A stretch of 64,000 nucleotides of DNA from Actibacterium pelagium (GCF_002285415.1 NZ_NSBU01000007.1:808501-872500); one strand, 5' to 3'; numbered from the stretch's first letter, positions 44,828-54,877 are shown. Notes: generated by a model from the letters alone, not told the origin. Program-made: numbers and translations.

Positions 44828-45520
44828 TTAGCCCAAAGCGTAGCCAGCCCCGCGGACTGTGCGCAATGGGTCATCTCCACCGTGTTGGCAAAGGGCCTTG
44901 CGCAAGCGTCCAATGTGAACGTCTACAGTTCGTGTATCCACATAGATATCCCGCCCCCAGACGCGATCCAGAAGTTGTTCGCGGCTCCAGACGCGGCCCG
45001 GTTTTTCCATCAACGTGGATAGCAGGCGAAATTCGGTCGGACCCAGTTTCAGGGGCTCATCCGCGCGCGAAACCTTATGTGTCTCGGCATCCAGAACGAT
45101 GTCTTCGTATTCAAGACGCTGGCCTACGGTGGCCGGTCGGGTTCGGCGTAACTGCGTACGAACCCGCGCCATCAATTCAACGACCGAATAGGGTTTGACC
45201 ACATAGTCATCCGCACCGGTTTCAAGCCCGCGGACACGGTCGACCTCTTCGGAACGGGCAGACAGCATGATGATCGGCACCCCGCGTGTTTCGGGGCGCG
45301 TCTTTAGCCGGCGGCAAACTTCGATACCCGACACATTTGGAAGCATCCAATCCAGTACGATCAGGTCCGGGCTTTCCTCGTCTACGCGCAACAGGGCTTC
45401 TTCACCGTTGTCGGCTTTGACGACGTTGAACCCTTCAGCTTCTAGATTGTAGGTCAGAACTTCGCGTTGTGCTGGTTCGTCTTCAACGACCAGTACGGTA
45501 GGATGCTCGACGTTTTTCAT
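44828..45520 (-). CDS. phoB: Phosphate regulon response regulator PhoB
   Basis: 230 residues from the ATG at 45520; a GTG at 45523 is one codon upstream. The receiver domain has VVEDEPAQ, phospho-acceptor Asp57 in LIVLDWMLP and Lys109 in YVVKP. The C-terminal winged helix contains LGPTEFRLL and TRTVDVHIGRLRKAL. Phosphorylated PhoB binds Pho boxes and turns on the pst operon. Its start overlaps the phoU stop, making it the last gene of phoR-pstSCAB-phoU-phoB. Confidence 0.97.
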   Translation of the reverse strand: MKNVEHPTVLVVEDEPAQREVLTYNLEAEGFNVVKADNGEEALLRVDEESPDLIVLDWMLPNVSGIEVCRRLKTRPETRGVPIIMLSARSEEVDRVRGLETGADDYVVKPYSVVELMARVRTQLRRTRPATVGQRLEYEDIVLDAETHKVSRADEPLKLGPTEFRLLSTLMEKPGRVWSREQLLDRVWGRDIYVDTRTVDVHIGRLRKALCQHGGDDPLRTVRGAGYALG

Positions 45521-46236
45521 CACTCATTTCCGTGCGTTTCGATCGAGGTGCGATCCCGTTTCGGACGCCCCTCATCAGGCATCTCACCAGTCACAAGGTA
45601 AATCACCTGCTCAGCGATCGAGGTCACGTGGTCGCCCATGCGTTCGATGTTCTTGGCAATGAAATGCAGGTGCATACAGGCGGTGATGTTGCGTGGGTCT
45701 TCCATCATAAACGTCAGGAATTCACGGAACAGCGCGTTGTACATCTGATCGACCTCTTGGTCGCGCAAACGAACATCTTCCGCCAATTCTGCATCGCGCT
45801 GGATATAGGCGTCCAGCACGTCTTTCAGCATGGTTTCAACGGTCTTTGCCATTCGACGGATCGCACCGGACGACCCATCAATCGGCGGCATTTGCACCAG
45901 AACCGAGGTCCGCTTGGCCAAGTTCTTGGCATAGTCGCCTACCCGCTCAAGGTTGGCGCTGATCTTCATGACAGTCAGAACGGTCCGAAGGTCACGGGCA
46001 ATCGGCTGACGCAGGGCCAGCACGCGGGCGCATTCTTCGTTGATCTGCTCTTCGAGTTCGTCGATTGCGGCGTCGTTCTTGCGAACCTTCTCGGCCAATT
46101 CTTCGTCGCGAGTTTCCAAGGAGTTCGCGGCCTGAAGAATGGCGGCCTCGGTCAGACCGCCCATTTTCATGATCATGGCCTGAATGGTTTCCAGATCGGT
46201 GTCGTAGGAACTTACGATATGTTGTTGTTCAGACAT
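45520..46236 (-). CDS. phoU: Phosphate transport accessory/regulatory protein PhoU
   Basis: 238 residues from the ATG at 46236 (MSEQQHIVSS), with AAGGAAAA upstream; a TTG at 46254 is less likely. Two PhoU three-helix repeats, with the metal-binding signatures ISANLERVGDYAKNLAKR and IAKNIERMGDHVTSIAE. PhoU restrains PhoR and the Pst transporter when phosphate is plentiful. It lies 10 bases after pstB and overlaps phoB by one base. Confidence 0.96.
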   Translation of the reverse strand: MSEQQHIVSSYDTDLETIQAMIMKMGGLTEAAILQAANSLETRDEELAEKVRKNDAAIDELEEQINEECARVLALRQPIARDLRTVLTVMKISANLERVGDYAKNLAKRTSVLVQMPPIDGSSGAIRRMAKTVETMLKDVLDAYIQRDAELAEDVRLRDQEVDQMYNALFREFLTFMMEDPRNITACMHLHFIAKNIERMGDHVTSIAEQVIYLVTGEMPDEGRPKRDRTSIETHGNE

Positions 46237-46246
46237 TGGATTTTCC

Positions 46247-47044
46247 TTAGCCAATACGGCCGGTAATATAGCTTTCAGTGCGCGGATCTTTGGGGTTGGT
46301 AAAGATCTGGCCGGTGTCGCCGTATTCCACGAGGTTCCCCAAGTGGAAGAAGGCGGTCTTCTGGCTCACACGGGCGGCTTGCTGCATCGAGTGTGTGACG
46401 ATCACCACCGAATAACTGACACGAAGTTCGTCGATCAGTTCTTCGACTTGCGCAGTTGCAATCGGGTCCAGGGCCGAGCAAGGCTCGTCCATCAACAGAA
46501 CCTCAGGCTCTGTCGCGACGGCGCGCGCAATACACAGGCGCTGTTGCTGGCCACCAGAAAGTCCAGTGCCTGGTGCGTGCAGACGGTCTTTGACCTCATC
46601 CCAGATTGCGCCGCGACGAAGGGACTTCTCCACGATGACGTCTAGATCAGCTTTGCTGTTGGCCAGACCGTGGATACGGGGACCATAGGCGATGTTGTCA
46701 TAGATCGACTTGGGGAACGGGTTCGGCTTCTGGAACACCATGCCAACCTTCGCACGAAGCTGCACCGGATCGACGCGTTTGTCATAGATGTCTTCACCAT
46801 CCAACAGGATGTCGCCTTCGACACGACAAATGTCGATCGTGTCATTCATTCGGTTCAGGCAGCGCAGGAAGGTCGACTTACCGCAGCCCGACGGGCCGAT
46901 GAAAGCGGTGACGGTTTTATCCTCGATCTCGATGCTCACATCTTTGATCGCATGGTTGTCACCATAGTAAACCTGAGTGTTGCTCGCGGAGATCTTGATG
47001 TCGTTAGCGGCCACTTTTCTCTCCAGAATTCGCATATCGTTCAT
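46247..47044 (-). CDS. pstB: Phosphate ABC transporter ATP-binding protein PstB
   Basis: 265 residues. Walker [12 protein letters not shown]-loop region [17 protein letters not shown], signature [14 protein letters not shown], Walker [14 protein letters not shown], and switch histidine VTHSM. It energises high-affinity phosphate import. The gene lies 11 bases after pstA. Confidence 0.97.
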   Translation of the reverse strand: MNDMRILERKVAANDIKISASNTQVYYGDNHAIKDVSIEIEDKTVTAFIGPSGCGKSTFLRCLNRMNDTIDICRVEGDILLDGEDIYDKRVDPVQLRAKVGMVFQKPNPFPKSIYDNIAYGPRIHGLANSKADLDVIVEKSLRRGAIWDEVKDRLHAPGTGLSGGQQQRLCIARAVATEPEVLLMDEPCSALDPIATAQVEELIDELRVSYSVVIVTHSMQQAARVSQKTAFFHLGNLVEYGDTGQIFTNPKDPRTESYITGRIG

Positions 47045-47055
47045 GGGTATTTCCC

Positions 47056-48384
47056 TTACCAGCGACGCTCAAAGCGGCGACGCAGGATGATGGCAATGAT
47101 ATTCATGGTCAGCAGGAATGCCAGTAGGACGATGATCCCGCCCCAGGCTTTCTCGTAGAAGCTGACGTCTGCACGGGCCGCCCAGGTGTAAATCTGGGCT
47201 GGCATGGCCGAGTTCGCCTCGGTGAAACCAGCGACAATACCTTCCGGATAGCCGCGGGCCACAAAGCCCACCATGCCGATCAAAAGAAGCGGTGCGGTTT
47301 CGCCCAAAGCCTGAGCCAGACCGATAATGGTACCCGTCAGGATGCCCGGCATGGCCAAGGGCAGCACGTGGTGGAACACGGCCTGCATTTTCGAGGCCCC
47401 TACCCCCAGTGCCGCGTCACGGATCGACGGCGGAACCGATTTCAACGACGCACGGGTCGAGATGATGATCGTCGGCAAGGTCATCAGGGTCAGAACCAAG
47501 CCACCGACAAGCGGCGCGGATTGCGGCAGGTGCATGAACTGGATGAAGACAGCCAGACCAAGGATACCGAAGACAATCGACGGAACCGCCGCAAGGTTAG
47601 AAATATTCACTTCGATCAGGTCAGTCAGCCTGTTCTGCGGCGCGAACTCTTCAAGATATATCGAGGCGGCGACACCAATGGGCAGCGACAGCACAAGCAC
47701 CACGATCATCATAAAGAACGACCCCACGACAGAGGCACCAATACCCGCCCCACCGGGGTTGTCCACGCCCGAGTCTGCGCCGGTGACAAAGGTCCAGTTG
47801 AAGGCTTGCTTGATGATTCCGACTTCTTCCAGCGCGTCGACCAGATCAAGGTCACTCAGCATCAGGAAGCGGCTGTCTTGCAGCGTGTCACGGCTTACGC
47901 GCCCCTTGAAATAACCATCGACGCGGCTGGAGGCTGCCAGCTCGAACTGGACAGGTTTACCCAAATCGGCTGCGTTTGCCTTGTAATGCTCACGAAGCGT
48001 GCCGCCGACCTTGCCCAGAAGGCGTTCAATCGCTTTGGCATCGAAATCAATCGACAGGCCGCTGGCGGTCAGTTGATCCTGAAGCTCTGCGATAAAGAGG
48101 TTCGAGTAGGCTTTGGTCTTGAATAGCTCTTTCTCAGACGCGTCGAATTGTTCCTGCGTCAGCACAAATTCAACATCCACGACGGTCCGTGTGAAGGCCG
48201 GCATGCCAGAACGCACGATAGACACGAAGAGAACCACCAAGAAGGCGAGGCCCATCAAGATCGCGGTAAGACCATAAGCACGGAAACGCTTTTCTGCTGC
48301 GTTGCGCTTGGCGGTCCGCGCATCTGAAGATATCAGCGAGCTTTGCTTACGCGGTTCGGGGCTTTGGGCGGTTGCGTCGGTCAT
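47056..48384 (-). CDS. pstA: Phosphate ABC transporter permease PstA (long alphaproteobacterial type)
   Basis: 442 residues, well above the roughly 300 of E. coli PstA. The N-terminal half has one membrane segment (about 33-55) and a long extracytoplasmic region resembling the DUF3333 extension known from alphaproteobacterial PstA. The C-terminal permease core has [28 protein letters not shown] and [20 protein letters not shown] (EAA-type loop). Its ATG overlaps the pstC stop by four bases. Confidence 0.95.
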   Translation of the reverse strand: MTDATAQSPEPRKQSSLISSDARTAKRNAAEKRFRAYGLTAILMGLAFLVVLFVSIVRSGMPAFTRTVVDVEFVLTQEQFDASEKELFKTKAYSNLFIAELQDQLTASGLSIDFDAKAIERLLGKVGGTLREHYKANAADLGKPVQFELAASSRVDGYFKGRVSRDTLQDSRFLMLSDLDLVDALEEVGIIKQAFNWTFVTGADSGVDNPGGAGIGASVVGSFFMMIVVLVLSLPIGVAASIYLEEFAPQNRLTDLIEVNISNLAAVPSIVFGILGLAVFIQFMHLPQSAPLVGGLVLTLMTLPTIIISTRASLKSVPPSIRDAALGVGASKMQAVFHHVLPLAMPGILTGTIIGLAQALGETAPLLLIGMVGFVARGYPEGIVAGFTEANSAMPAQIYTWAARADVSFYEKAWGGIIVLLAFLLTMNIIAIILRRRFERRW

Positions 48385-49853
48385 TCGTACTGCTCCCGGT
48401 ATTTGCGCACGATGTAGAGGGCGAGAACGTTCAGACCCAAGGTCAGAACGAATAGGGTCATGCCAAGGGCGAACGCCACCAGTGCCTCGGGCGAGGCGAA
48501 GTCAGCGTCGCCCGTCAGCTGGCTGACGATCTTGGCGGTGACAGTGGTCATCGCATCAAAGGGGTTCATGCTAAGCCGGGCCGCGGCCCCTGCCCCAAGA
48601 ACCACGATCATCGTCTCACCAATAGCGCGCGAGGCCGCCAGCAGGATCGCACCAACGATGCCAGGCAGCGCTGCGGGCAGGACAACTTGTCGAATGGTCT
48701 CGGACTGGGTTGCACCCAAACCATAGGAACCGTCGCGCATCGCCTGCGGTACGGCATTGATGATGTCATCAGACAGAGAGCTTACAAACGGGATCAGCAT
48801 GACCCCCATCACCAAGCCCGCAGTCATCACGGCGGTGCCCGATTGCATCCAGCCTAGCCCATCGTCACCGAAGAACTTCACCAGCAGCGGACCAACCGTC
48901 AGCAGCGCAAAGAGACCGTAAACGATGGTCGGGATACCGGCCAGAACCTCTAGCAATGGCTTGGCCACAGCACGCAGGCGTGGCGACGCATATTCGCTTA
49001 GGTAAATCGCCGCGAACAGGCCGATCGGAACCGCAACCGTCAGGGCGACAATAGAGATGTAGAACGTCCCCCATAGTAGCGGCAGGATGCCAAGGTCCGA
49101 AGCGCCCCCACGTCCCGAGAAGCTGGGCGCCCACTTGGTTCCGAAGAAGAAATCCATGAATGGATACAGACGGAAGAACTCGAGCGTATTGAAAACCAAC
49201 GACAAGACGATGCCGACGGTGGTTAGGATCGCGATAGAAGCGGCGCCTATCAAAATGGCTTTCAGGCCGGCCTCAACCACGTTACGGGCACGAAATTCCT
49301 TTTGGGTTTCACGAAGTCCGAAAAAGACCCCAGCCAACGCAATCAGGATGACAAGCCCGCTCATCACGAAGTAGCCGGTCGCATTCATGGCGCGGTATTT
49401 CTGAGCACCACGCAGAATGTCCTGCGTCACATCTGCAGTTACAATCTGGCCCGCGTCCTTCAGGCTTTGCGTCACTTCGGCCAGATCCGCATCGGGATCG
49501 GTGGCGAACTCTGTTGTCATTTCACCAAGGGCAACCGCGTTCTTAAGGCCATCAGCAGTGCGTCGCACCTCTGCCATCACCAAACTGCGAGAAGAGCCCT
49601 CTGCGACGGCACTATCAGGGATCGTACCCGAAACCTGCGAACCCACGTACAAGGGCTGAAGCAGAAGCCATAGGATCATCACCCCTATGGCGGGAACCAC
49701 AGACTTCAGCGCGACGTTCGCACCGTAATAAGACGGCAAAGAGTGCAGGTGACGGCTATCGCCCCCCGCACTTGCCAAAGCTCGCGATCGGCCAAGCACG
49801 TACCCCGCGCCTGCAATCGCCAACACTATCAGAGTGAGCCAAAGTAGTGGCAT
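48381..49853 (-). CDS. pstC: Phosphate ABC transporter permease PstC (long type)
   Basis: 490 residues, again longer than in enterobacteria because of an N-terminal extension with two hydrophobic segments (about 1-22 and 50-70) and a periplasmic stretch up to about 160. The permease core has TFYISIVALTVAVPIGLFAA, YLSEYASPRLR, LEVLAGIPTIVYGLFAL and GLGATQSETIRQVVLPAALP. It pairs with PstA to form the phosphate channel. Confidence 0.95.
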   Translation of the reverse strand: MPLLWLTLIVLAIAGAGYVLGRSRALASAGGDSRHLHSLPSYYGANVALKSVVPAIGVMILWLLLQPLYVGSQVSGTIPDSAVAEGSSRSLVMAEVRRTADGLKNAVALGEMTTEFATDPDADLAEVTQSLKDAGQIVTADVTQDILRGAQKYRAMNATGYFVMSGLVILIALAGVFFGLRETQKEFRARNVVEAGLKAILIGAASIAILTTVGIVLSLVFNTLEFFRLYPFMDFFFGTKWAPSFSGRGGASDLGILPLLWGTFYISIVALTVAVPIGLFAAIYLSEYASPRLRAVAKPLLEVLAGIPTIVYGLFALLTVGPLLVKFFGDDGLGWMQSGTAVMTAGLVMGVMLIPFVSSLSDDIINAVPQAMRDGSYGLGATQSETIRQVVLPAALPGIVGAILLAASRAIGETMIVVLGAGAAARLSMNPFDAMTTVTAKIVSQLTGDADFASPEALVAFALGMTLFVLTLGLNVLALYIVRKYREQYE

Positions 49854-49899
49854 CGTGCCTCCAGAGAGCAGTTGTTTTAAAAAGGTCCTAAAAGGTCAA

Positions 49900-49924
49900 A
49901 GGGGCGACGAAATATGCCGCCCCT
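49900..49924 (-). terminator. Hairpin between pstS and pstC (attenuator-like)
   Basis: 7-bp GC-rich stem (49900-49906 with 49918-49924), loop of 11 bases, followed on the minus strand by a T-rich stretch containing CTTTTTAAAA. Placed directly after the binding-protein gene, it could allow pstS to be made in excess over pstCAB. Confidence 0.55.
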
Positions 49925-49946
49925 GAAAATCTGGCTTGGCGCCAAA

Positions 49947-50984
49947 TTACATGTCTTTGCCCATGACGACTTCGCCATCAACGGCTTCTTGGGTCGCGGC
50001 CAGTTCTGGGTCAGCAACCAGACCGTACTGGGCCAGCGGGCCTTCGCCGCCTGCAATTTCGTCAGCAACGAAGAACTGAGCGAATTCTTTCAGGCCGGGA
50101 ATTACACCGATGTGCGCTTTCTTCACGTAGAAGAACAGCGGACGCGAAACCGGGTAAACGCCTTCGGCGATTGTCTCGGTGGTCGGAACAACACCAGACA
50201 TGGTCGCGACTTGCAGCTTGTCAGTGTTGTTTTCGTAGAATGCCAGACCGAAGACGCCGATGCCGTCTTTGTTGGCTTGGATACGTGCCAGGGTCTCGGT
50301 GTAGTCACCGTCGATGTCGACCGACAGACCGTCGGTGCGCACTGCCAGACATGCATCTTCTGCATCGTCTTCCGACATGCCCGCGGCTTGCATTGCTTCA
50401 AAAGCACCGGTGGCTTCACAACCAGCAGCGATTACTTTTTCTTCGAAAACTTCACGAGTGCCGTGCTTGGTGCCCGGGATGAACGCAGCGATCGGCTGTG
50501 CCGGGAACGCGTCGTTTACCTGGTCCCAGGTGGTGTTCGGGTTGTCGACCAGTTGACCGTCAACAAGGATTTTCGGTGCCAGAGCGTTGAACCAGTCCGA
50601 CGGGGTGAATTCAAAGTTGAAGCCGTTGATGTCCGACGCGAAGACGATCCCGTCGTAACCGATGCGGACTTCGATGATCTCGGTCACGCCGTTCTCGGCG
50701 CAAGCTTTGATCTCTTTTTCGCGAATGGCGCGCGATGCGTTAGCAACGTCGATGGTGTTTTCGCCAACGCCTTCGCAGAAGCGCTTCAGGCCAGCCGACG
50801 AACCGCCCGATTCAACAACCGGTGTCGGGAAATCGGTGTTGTCGCCGAACAGCTCTGCCACGATCGAGGCGTAAGGCAGTACGGTAGAAGAACCAGCAAC
50901 CTGAACGTTGTCACGTGCGGCAGCAGCAGTGGCCGAAACGGTGGCAATCGCCAGAGCAGAGGCGGTCAGTTTCACGAAGGACAT
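49947..50984 (-). CDS. pstS: Phosphate ABC transporter periplasmic binding protein PstS
   Basis: 345 residues with a clear signal peptide (cleavage near ATAAAARDN). Phosphate-binding motifs: VAGSSTVLPYA at the mature N terminus, ESGGSSAGLKRFCEG, and IPGTKHGTREVFE near the middle. CAGGAG lies about eight bases upstream of the ATG. It is the first gene of the pst transporter unit and the Pho-box-like repeats are 78-108 bases upstream. Confidence 0.96.
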   Translation of the reverse strand: MSFVKLTASALAIATVSATAAAARDNVQVAGSSTVLPYASIVAELFGDNTDFPTPVVESGGSSAGLKRFCEGVGENTIDVANASRAIREKEIKACAENGVTEIIEVRIGYDGIVFASDINGFNFEFTPSDWFNALAPKILVDGQLVDNPNTTWDQVNDAFPAQPIAAFIPGTKHGTREVFEEKVIAAGCEATGAFEAMQAAGMSEDDAEDACLAVRTDGLSVDIDGDYTETLARIQANKDGIGVFGLAFYENNTDKLQVATMSGVVPTTETIAEGVYPVSRPLFFYVKKAHIGVIPGLKEFAQFFVADEIAGGEGPLAQYGLVADPELAATQEAVDGEVVMGKDM

Positions 50985-51061
50985 TTGTAGCTCCTGATGT
51001 CATTTCTTGGCCCCTTAGTCAGAGACCTTGCCGCGGGTCCTAAGCAGCGCTGTTAAGGCTT

Positions 51062-51092
51062 TTGTGACACTTGTGTAACTGTTTTATGACAA
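51062..51092 (-). promoter_or_regulatory. Pho box (two overlapping PhoB-type repeats) upstream of pstS
   Basis: Read on the minus strand the region gives TGTCATAAAACAGTTACA, then TGTCACA after four more bases (CAAG), against a consensus of TGTCATAAAACTGTCACA. The 7+4+7 spacing with an AT-rich centre is that of direct-repeat PhoB sites. It supports phosphate-starvation induction of pstSCAB-phoU-phoB. Confidence 0.8.
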
Positions 51093-51149
51093 TGCGGGTT
51101 TTCTGACGAAAATTTAGACAAACAGGCAATTCTTTGCAGAGATCTGACG

Positions 51150-52190
51150 TTAGGTCATCGGCAAAATGACGGTGAATTTGCTGCCTTTTCCCGGCTTGCT
51201 TTCGATACGGAATCGGCCCCGATGCCGATTCACAATGTGCTTTACGATTGCGAGGCCAAGACCCGTACCCCCCTTCTCGCGAGAGCGGTGACTGTCGACC
51301 CGATAGAACCGCTCGGTCAGACGGGGAATATGGACGGGATCGAAACCCTCTCCATCATCCATGACTTCGATATGGACGGCCGGACCACGAAACGCAATTT
51401 CCCGTTCGACCTTGACCAATCGCACCTGAACGAGTCCGCCCACTTTGCCATACTTGATGCCGTTTTCGATTAGGTTGGTGAATACCTGGGTCAACTGGTC
51501 CGGATCGCCACGCACGAACACCTCGTTTTTGGCCCCGATCAGTTCCACCTCATTTCCATGATCAAGTGACAGCTTGCGAAGCCCGGTGATCGTGGATTTC
51601 AAAAGACCACTCACATCAACCTTCTCGTCTGGACGCATCCTCTCTTCGCTTTCCACCCGGCTTAGCTGAAGAAGGTCGCGAACCAAACGGTTCATGCGCT
51701 CGGCCTCTTTCTCCATGATGCCTAGGAAACGATCGCGCGCTGCTGCATCATCTTTGGCGGGACCGCGCAAAGTCTCTATGAACCCAAGCAACGCTGTTAG
51801 AGGCGTTTTCAGCTCATGGCTGACATTCGCCACGAAATCACGTCGAATTTGACCCGCCTGCTCTCTTTCGGTGACGTCTTCAAACACCACCGCCGCGCCC
51901 CATGAAGTGCCATCGGCCACGGGTGACGCCGTCACATTATAGGTCGCCTCACGGTTCACCTCAGAGGTGAGAAAGCGAACTTTGCGCACCTGTTGAAGCC
52001 TTAGCGTGTCCTCTACGCAGTCCAGCAACTCTGGGTGCCGCAATACTGTTATGAAGTGCCTGCCAACACTTCCAGTTCCGAACAATTCCTCTGCCTGTTT
52101 GTTCATTGCGCTGACCCGTTCGCGCCCGGAAACAAGGACGACCGGAACAGGCAAAGCGTCCAAAACATCGACGGGAATAGTTTGTGTCAT
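51150..52190 (-). CDS. phoR: Phosphate regulon sensor histidine kinase PhoR (no visible membrane segment)
   Basis: 346 residues: a PAS domain (about 8-105), HisKA with phospho-acceptor His125 in FVANVSHELKTPLTALLGF, then HATPase_c with NLIENGIKYGK, DDGEGF and GGTGLGLAIVKHIV. E. coli PhoR is anchored by N-terminal helices. Here the protein begins straight at the PAS domain with VLDALPVPVVLVSG, so it may be cytosolic or held at the membrane through PhoU/PstB. It is the first gene of the locus, 165 bases before pstS. Confidence 0.92.
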   Translation of the reverse strand: MTQTIPVDVLDALPVPVVLVSGRERVSAMNKQAEELFGTGSVGRHFITVLRHPELLDCVEDTLRLQQVRKVRFLTSEVNREATYNVTASPVADGTSWGAAVVFEDVTEREQAGQIRRDFVANVSHELKTPLTALLGFIETLRGPAKDDAAARDRFLGIMEKEAERMNRLVRDLLQLSRVESEERMRPDEKVDVSGLLKSTITGLRKLSLDHGNEVELIGAKNEVFVRGDPDQLTQVFTNLIENGIKYGKVGGLVQVRLVKVEREIAFRGPAVHIEVMDDGEGFDPVHIPRLTERFYRVDSHRSREKGGTGLGLAIVKHIVNRHRGRFRIESKPGKGSKFTVILPMT

Positions 52191-52419
52191 GTCGCGTTCA
52201 CCGATGGATTACCTTTCGCGGACCTTTGGCGAATTACATGGAAAAGTAAATCGTTTGACACAAGAACAGCAAATTGACGAAATAAGTCTCCGCTTAATCA
52301 TCTGGTAATGTCTTAAAAGTTTAGTAGAGTTTAAACCAACTTTATTCTGTCATCTTTTTCCGTAATGGGTGATAGTAAAGTTCCACTTAAAGATGAAACT
52401 TAGCGCGACGGCGTAGCGA

Positions 52420-52794
52420 ATGAAAAAGAACCCGGCTCTTAATTTGTTGGCGCAGCCCACCGTGCTGGACCCGATCACGTTGTTGGTCGGCACGACAATC
52501 ATGGACTTACCTGCGCCCTTGCGAAGCCGATTGAAAGATCGGGTAGAAAGCTTGCCGCTGGTCTATATCCACGCAGTTCTTTCTAGAGCTCCGGAAACCC
52601 GCGAGATCATTACTCCACTGTTCTCAGACACGTTTGACGCGATGGAGCTGGCCGAAGAATTAAATCTGGCGGATTACACCGGTGCCCTGACAGTGATTGC
52701 GCCATCACTGCCAGAGCCAACACTGGTCTTGCAAGAATTGCAGATGATTTGCCCCGACGTTCAGGTGAAACTAGAGCAGCGCGCGCCGCACTAG
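52420..52794 (+). CDS. Hypothetical protein, 124 residues
   Basis: No domain recognised. The translation is soluble-looking, leucine-rich and slightly acidic, with [18 protein letters not shown] and [19 protein letters not shown]. No signal peptide or membrane segment is seen, and the ribosome site is weak. It diverges from phoR. A half Pho-box-like CTGTCAT lies at 52347-52353, too little to claim phosphate control. Its stop is interlocked with the convergent carbonic-anhydrase gene (shared CTAG), which supports it being real. Confidence 0.6.
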   Translation: MKKNPALNLLAQPTVLDPITLLVGTTIMDLPAPLRSRLKDRVESLPLVYIHAVLSRAPETREIITPLFSDTFDAMELAEELNLADYTGALTVIAPSLPEPTLVLQELQMICPDVQVKLEQRAPH

Positions 52795-53321
52795 CTTATT
52801 TTTTCCAAGCCGTCCCGGAACAAACGCATCCGGTCCTGATAGTGCTTGGCTGATTGAAACAGCCCGTCGATTGCGTTCTGGTCAAGTTCCCGAACAACCT
52901 TTCCCGGCATTCCCATGACAAGGCTGCCGTCCGGAATCACCTTCCCTTCGGGGATAAGCGCCCCCGCCCCGATCAGGCAGTTATTTCCGATCTTCGCTCC
53001 GTTCAGAACAGTTGCCCCCATCCCGATCAGGCTTTGGTTGCCGATCGTGCAGCCATGAAGCATAGCCTTATGTCCGATGGTGCAATTATGGCCGATGGTT
53101 AGCGGATAGCCCATATCGGTATGAAAGACGCAGTTTTCCTGAACATTGGTGCCCGCGCCAAGTGTTATTGGCTCGTTATCCCCACGCAATGTCGCTCCGA
53201 ACCAGACAGAGACGCCGCTTTCAATCAGCACTTCGCCGATCACATTAGCATCTGGCGCAACCCAGAAATCTCTGTCCTCAGGCAAAATCGGCGCGCGGTT
53301 TTTCAGGGCATACAACGTCAT
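52791..53321 (-). CDS. Gamma carbonic anhydrase family protein
   Basis: 176 residues forming a left-handed beta-helix of hexapeptide repeats ([20 protein letters not shown]). The three zinc-ligand histidines of the family appear in VFHTDMG, IGHKA and MLHGC. Many members of this YrdA/PaaY-type group are assumed carbonic anhydrases but few are proven. The gene overlaps gmk by four bases (ATGA) and so shares its message. Confidence 0.9.
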   Translation of the reverse strand: MTLYALKNRAPILPEDRDFWVAPDANVIGEVLIESGVSVWFGATLRGDNEPITLGAGTNVQENCVFHTDMGYPLTIGHNCTIGHKAMLHGCTIGNQSLIGMGATVLNGAKIGNNCLIGAGALIPEGKVIPDGSLVMGMPGKVVRELDQNAIDGLFQSAKHYQDRMRLFRDGLEKIS

Positions 53322-53962
53322 TTTTTGTCCTCGAATTCTTGCTGAAGTTGACGGACATGGCCAAGCAGTCCGGGTTGTTGCGCGCGCTTCAGTCGTGTTG
53401 CTTCCACAATGGTCCGAAGCTGCGCTTCGGTCTTGTCCAGATCCTCGTTCACCAGAACGAAATCATAGTATCCCCAATGGCTGATTTCGGTCCAACTTTT
53501 GTCCATGCGGCGTTGGATGACGTCTTCGCTGTCCTTGCCACGTTCCACAAGGCGACGGTGCAATTCGGTAATCGACGGCGGCAGAAGAAAGATAGACAGG
53601 GCATGAGGAGCCAGATCAGAGTTTCGGATCTGCAGCTCTCCTTGCCAGTCGACGTCGAACAGAACGTCTCTGCCGCTTTCAATTGCTTCCTTCACAGGCG
53701 CCTTCGGAGATCCGTAATAGTTGCCAAACACATAGGCGTGTTCCAACATTTCCCCGTCTGCAACCTGACGTTTAAACTCTTCTTCTGAAAGGAAATAATA
53801 ATCCTGCCCGTCCACCTCACCCTCACGCGGGGCGCGCGTGGTGGCCGAGACTGAAAAGCTAAGCGTGTCGTCCCATTTCATCAGCCGTTTGGCCAAGGTG
53901 GATTTACCTGCACCCGAGGGCGACGAAAGGATGATCAAAAGGCCGCGGCGGTCCTGCATCAT
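53318..53962 (-). CDS. gmk: Guanylate kinase
   Basis: 214 residues. P-loop [16 protein letters not shown] at about 12-27, GMP-binding [19 protein letters not shown], and [10 protein letters not shown]. It converts GMP to GDP. Two adjacent ATGs (53962 and 53959) are possible starts. It follows the yicC-like gene directly, the common yicC-gmk pair. Confidence 0.97.
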   Translation of the reverse strand: MMQDRRGLLIILSSPSGAGKSTLAKRLMKWDDTLSFSVSATTRAPREGEVDGQDYYFLSEEEFKRQVADGEMLEHAYVFGNYYGSPKAPVKEAIESGRDVLFDVDWQGELQIRNSDLAPHALSIFLLPPSITELHRRLVERGKDSEDVIQRRMDKSWTEISHWGYYDFVLVNEDLDKTEAQLRTIVEATRLKRAQQPGLLGHVRQLQQEFEDKK

Positions 53963-54877
53963 TCACTCCACATTCTGTACTTGTTCGCGCATCTGATCGA
54001 TCACGACTTTAAGGTCAAGGCCGATCCGGGTCAGTTCTTTTGACTGAGACTTCGAACACAGGGTGTTGGCCTCTCTATTGAACTCTTGCGTCAGAAAATC
54101 CAGCTTTCGGCCGACAGGCTCTTTAATAGCCAGCAATTCACGCGCCGTCGCTATATGGGCGGTCAAGCGATCCAGTTCTTCTGTAACATCAGTCTTAACG
54201 ACGATTAATGCCAGTTCCTGTGCCACACGTTCCGGATCCGCTGTGCTGACCCCTTCAAGCGCTTTTTCAAGGTTGGCTTTGATGGTCGCAGACCATGTCT
54301 CTTTACGGGCCGATGCTTCTTGTGTGGCCTCGGAATTTAGCGTTTCGATCCGCTCAATCTGACCACTAAGAATATCGTGAAGCGTATCACCTTCGGTTTT
54401 CCGCATCGCGTTGAAACTGTCGACCAACTGCGCAAACTCTTCCAACAGAGCATCACGAAGGGGTGCCGTATCGTCGGTGGTCGTGGCCTGCTCTAGCACA
54501 CCGCGTTGGTTCAAAATCGCAAGCGCCGTTGTCGGGGCAAGGTCAAGGTCTGCCCCTTCCAAACCGGCGGTTTCCACCTGTTTTATCTGGGCAAGCACTT
54601 CTTCCAGTGCTGACTGGTTCACAACAGTCATCGCCGCTTCGGCATCTTTGCCGATCTTCAAAGACAGGCTTAGGTTGCCACGCGCAACCTTGCCCTTCAA
54701 CGCAGTTCGCACTGCAGGCTCTAACCCTTCGATCCAATCGGGCAATCGCGGCCGAAGATCCAGCCCCCGCGCATTCACACTACGCAACTCCCACACCCAA
54801 CTGTGCCCAAACCCCTGCCCGGTCAAAGACGCATAACCAGTCATCGAATGAAGATTTTTAGGAGGCTGATTAACCAT
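53963..54877 (-). CDS. YicC family endoribonuclease
   Basis: 304 residues from the ATG at 54877; a TTG further out at 54925 and an ATG at 54844 are alternatives. N-terminal SMTGYASLTG with WELRSVNARGLDLRPRLP, and the C-terminal block GRKLDFLTQEFNREANTLCSK (read at about 264-284) identify YicC. E. coli YicC is an endoribonuclease that acts on small RNAs. The gene ends exactly one base before gmk begins. Confidence 0.93.
   Translation of the reverse strand: MVNQPPKNLHSMTGYASLTGQGFGHSWVWELRSVNARGLDLRPRLPDWIEGLEPAVRTALKGKVARGNLSLSLKIGKDAEAAMTVVNQSALEEVLAQIKQVETAGLEGADLDLAPTTALAILNQRGVLEQATTTDDTAPLRDALLEEFAQLVDSFNAMRKTEGDTLHDILSGQIERIETLNSEATQEASARKETWSATIKANLEKALEGVSTADPERVAQELALIVVKTDVTEELDRLTAHIATARELLAIKEPVGRKLDFLTQEFNREANTLCSKSQSKELTRIGLDLKVVIDQMREQVQNVE

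Noticed and set aside
49914-50990. 358-residue plus-strand frame opposite pstS
   Set aside because: Antisense shadow; the pstS reading with signal peptide and phosphate-binding motifs is certain.
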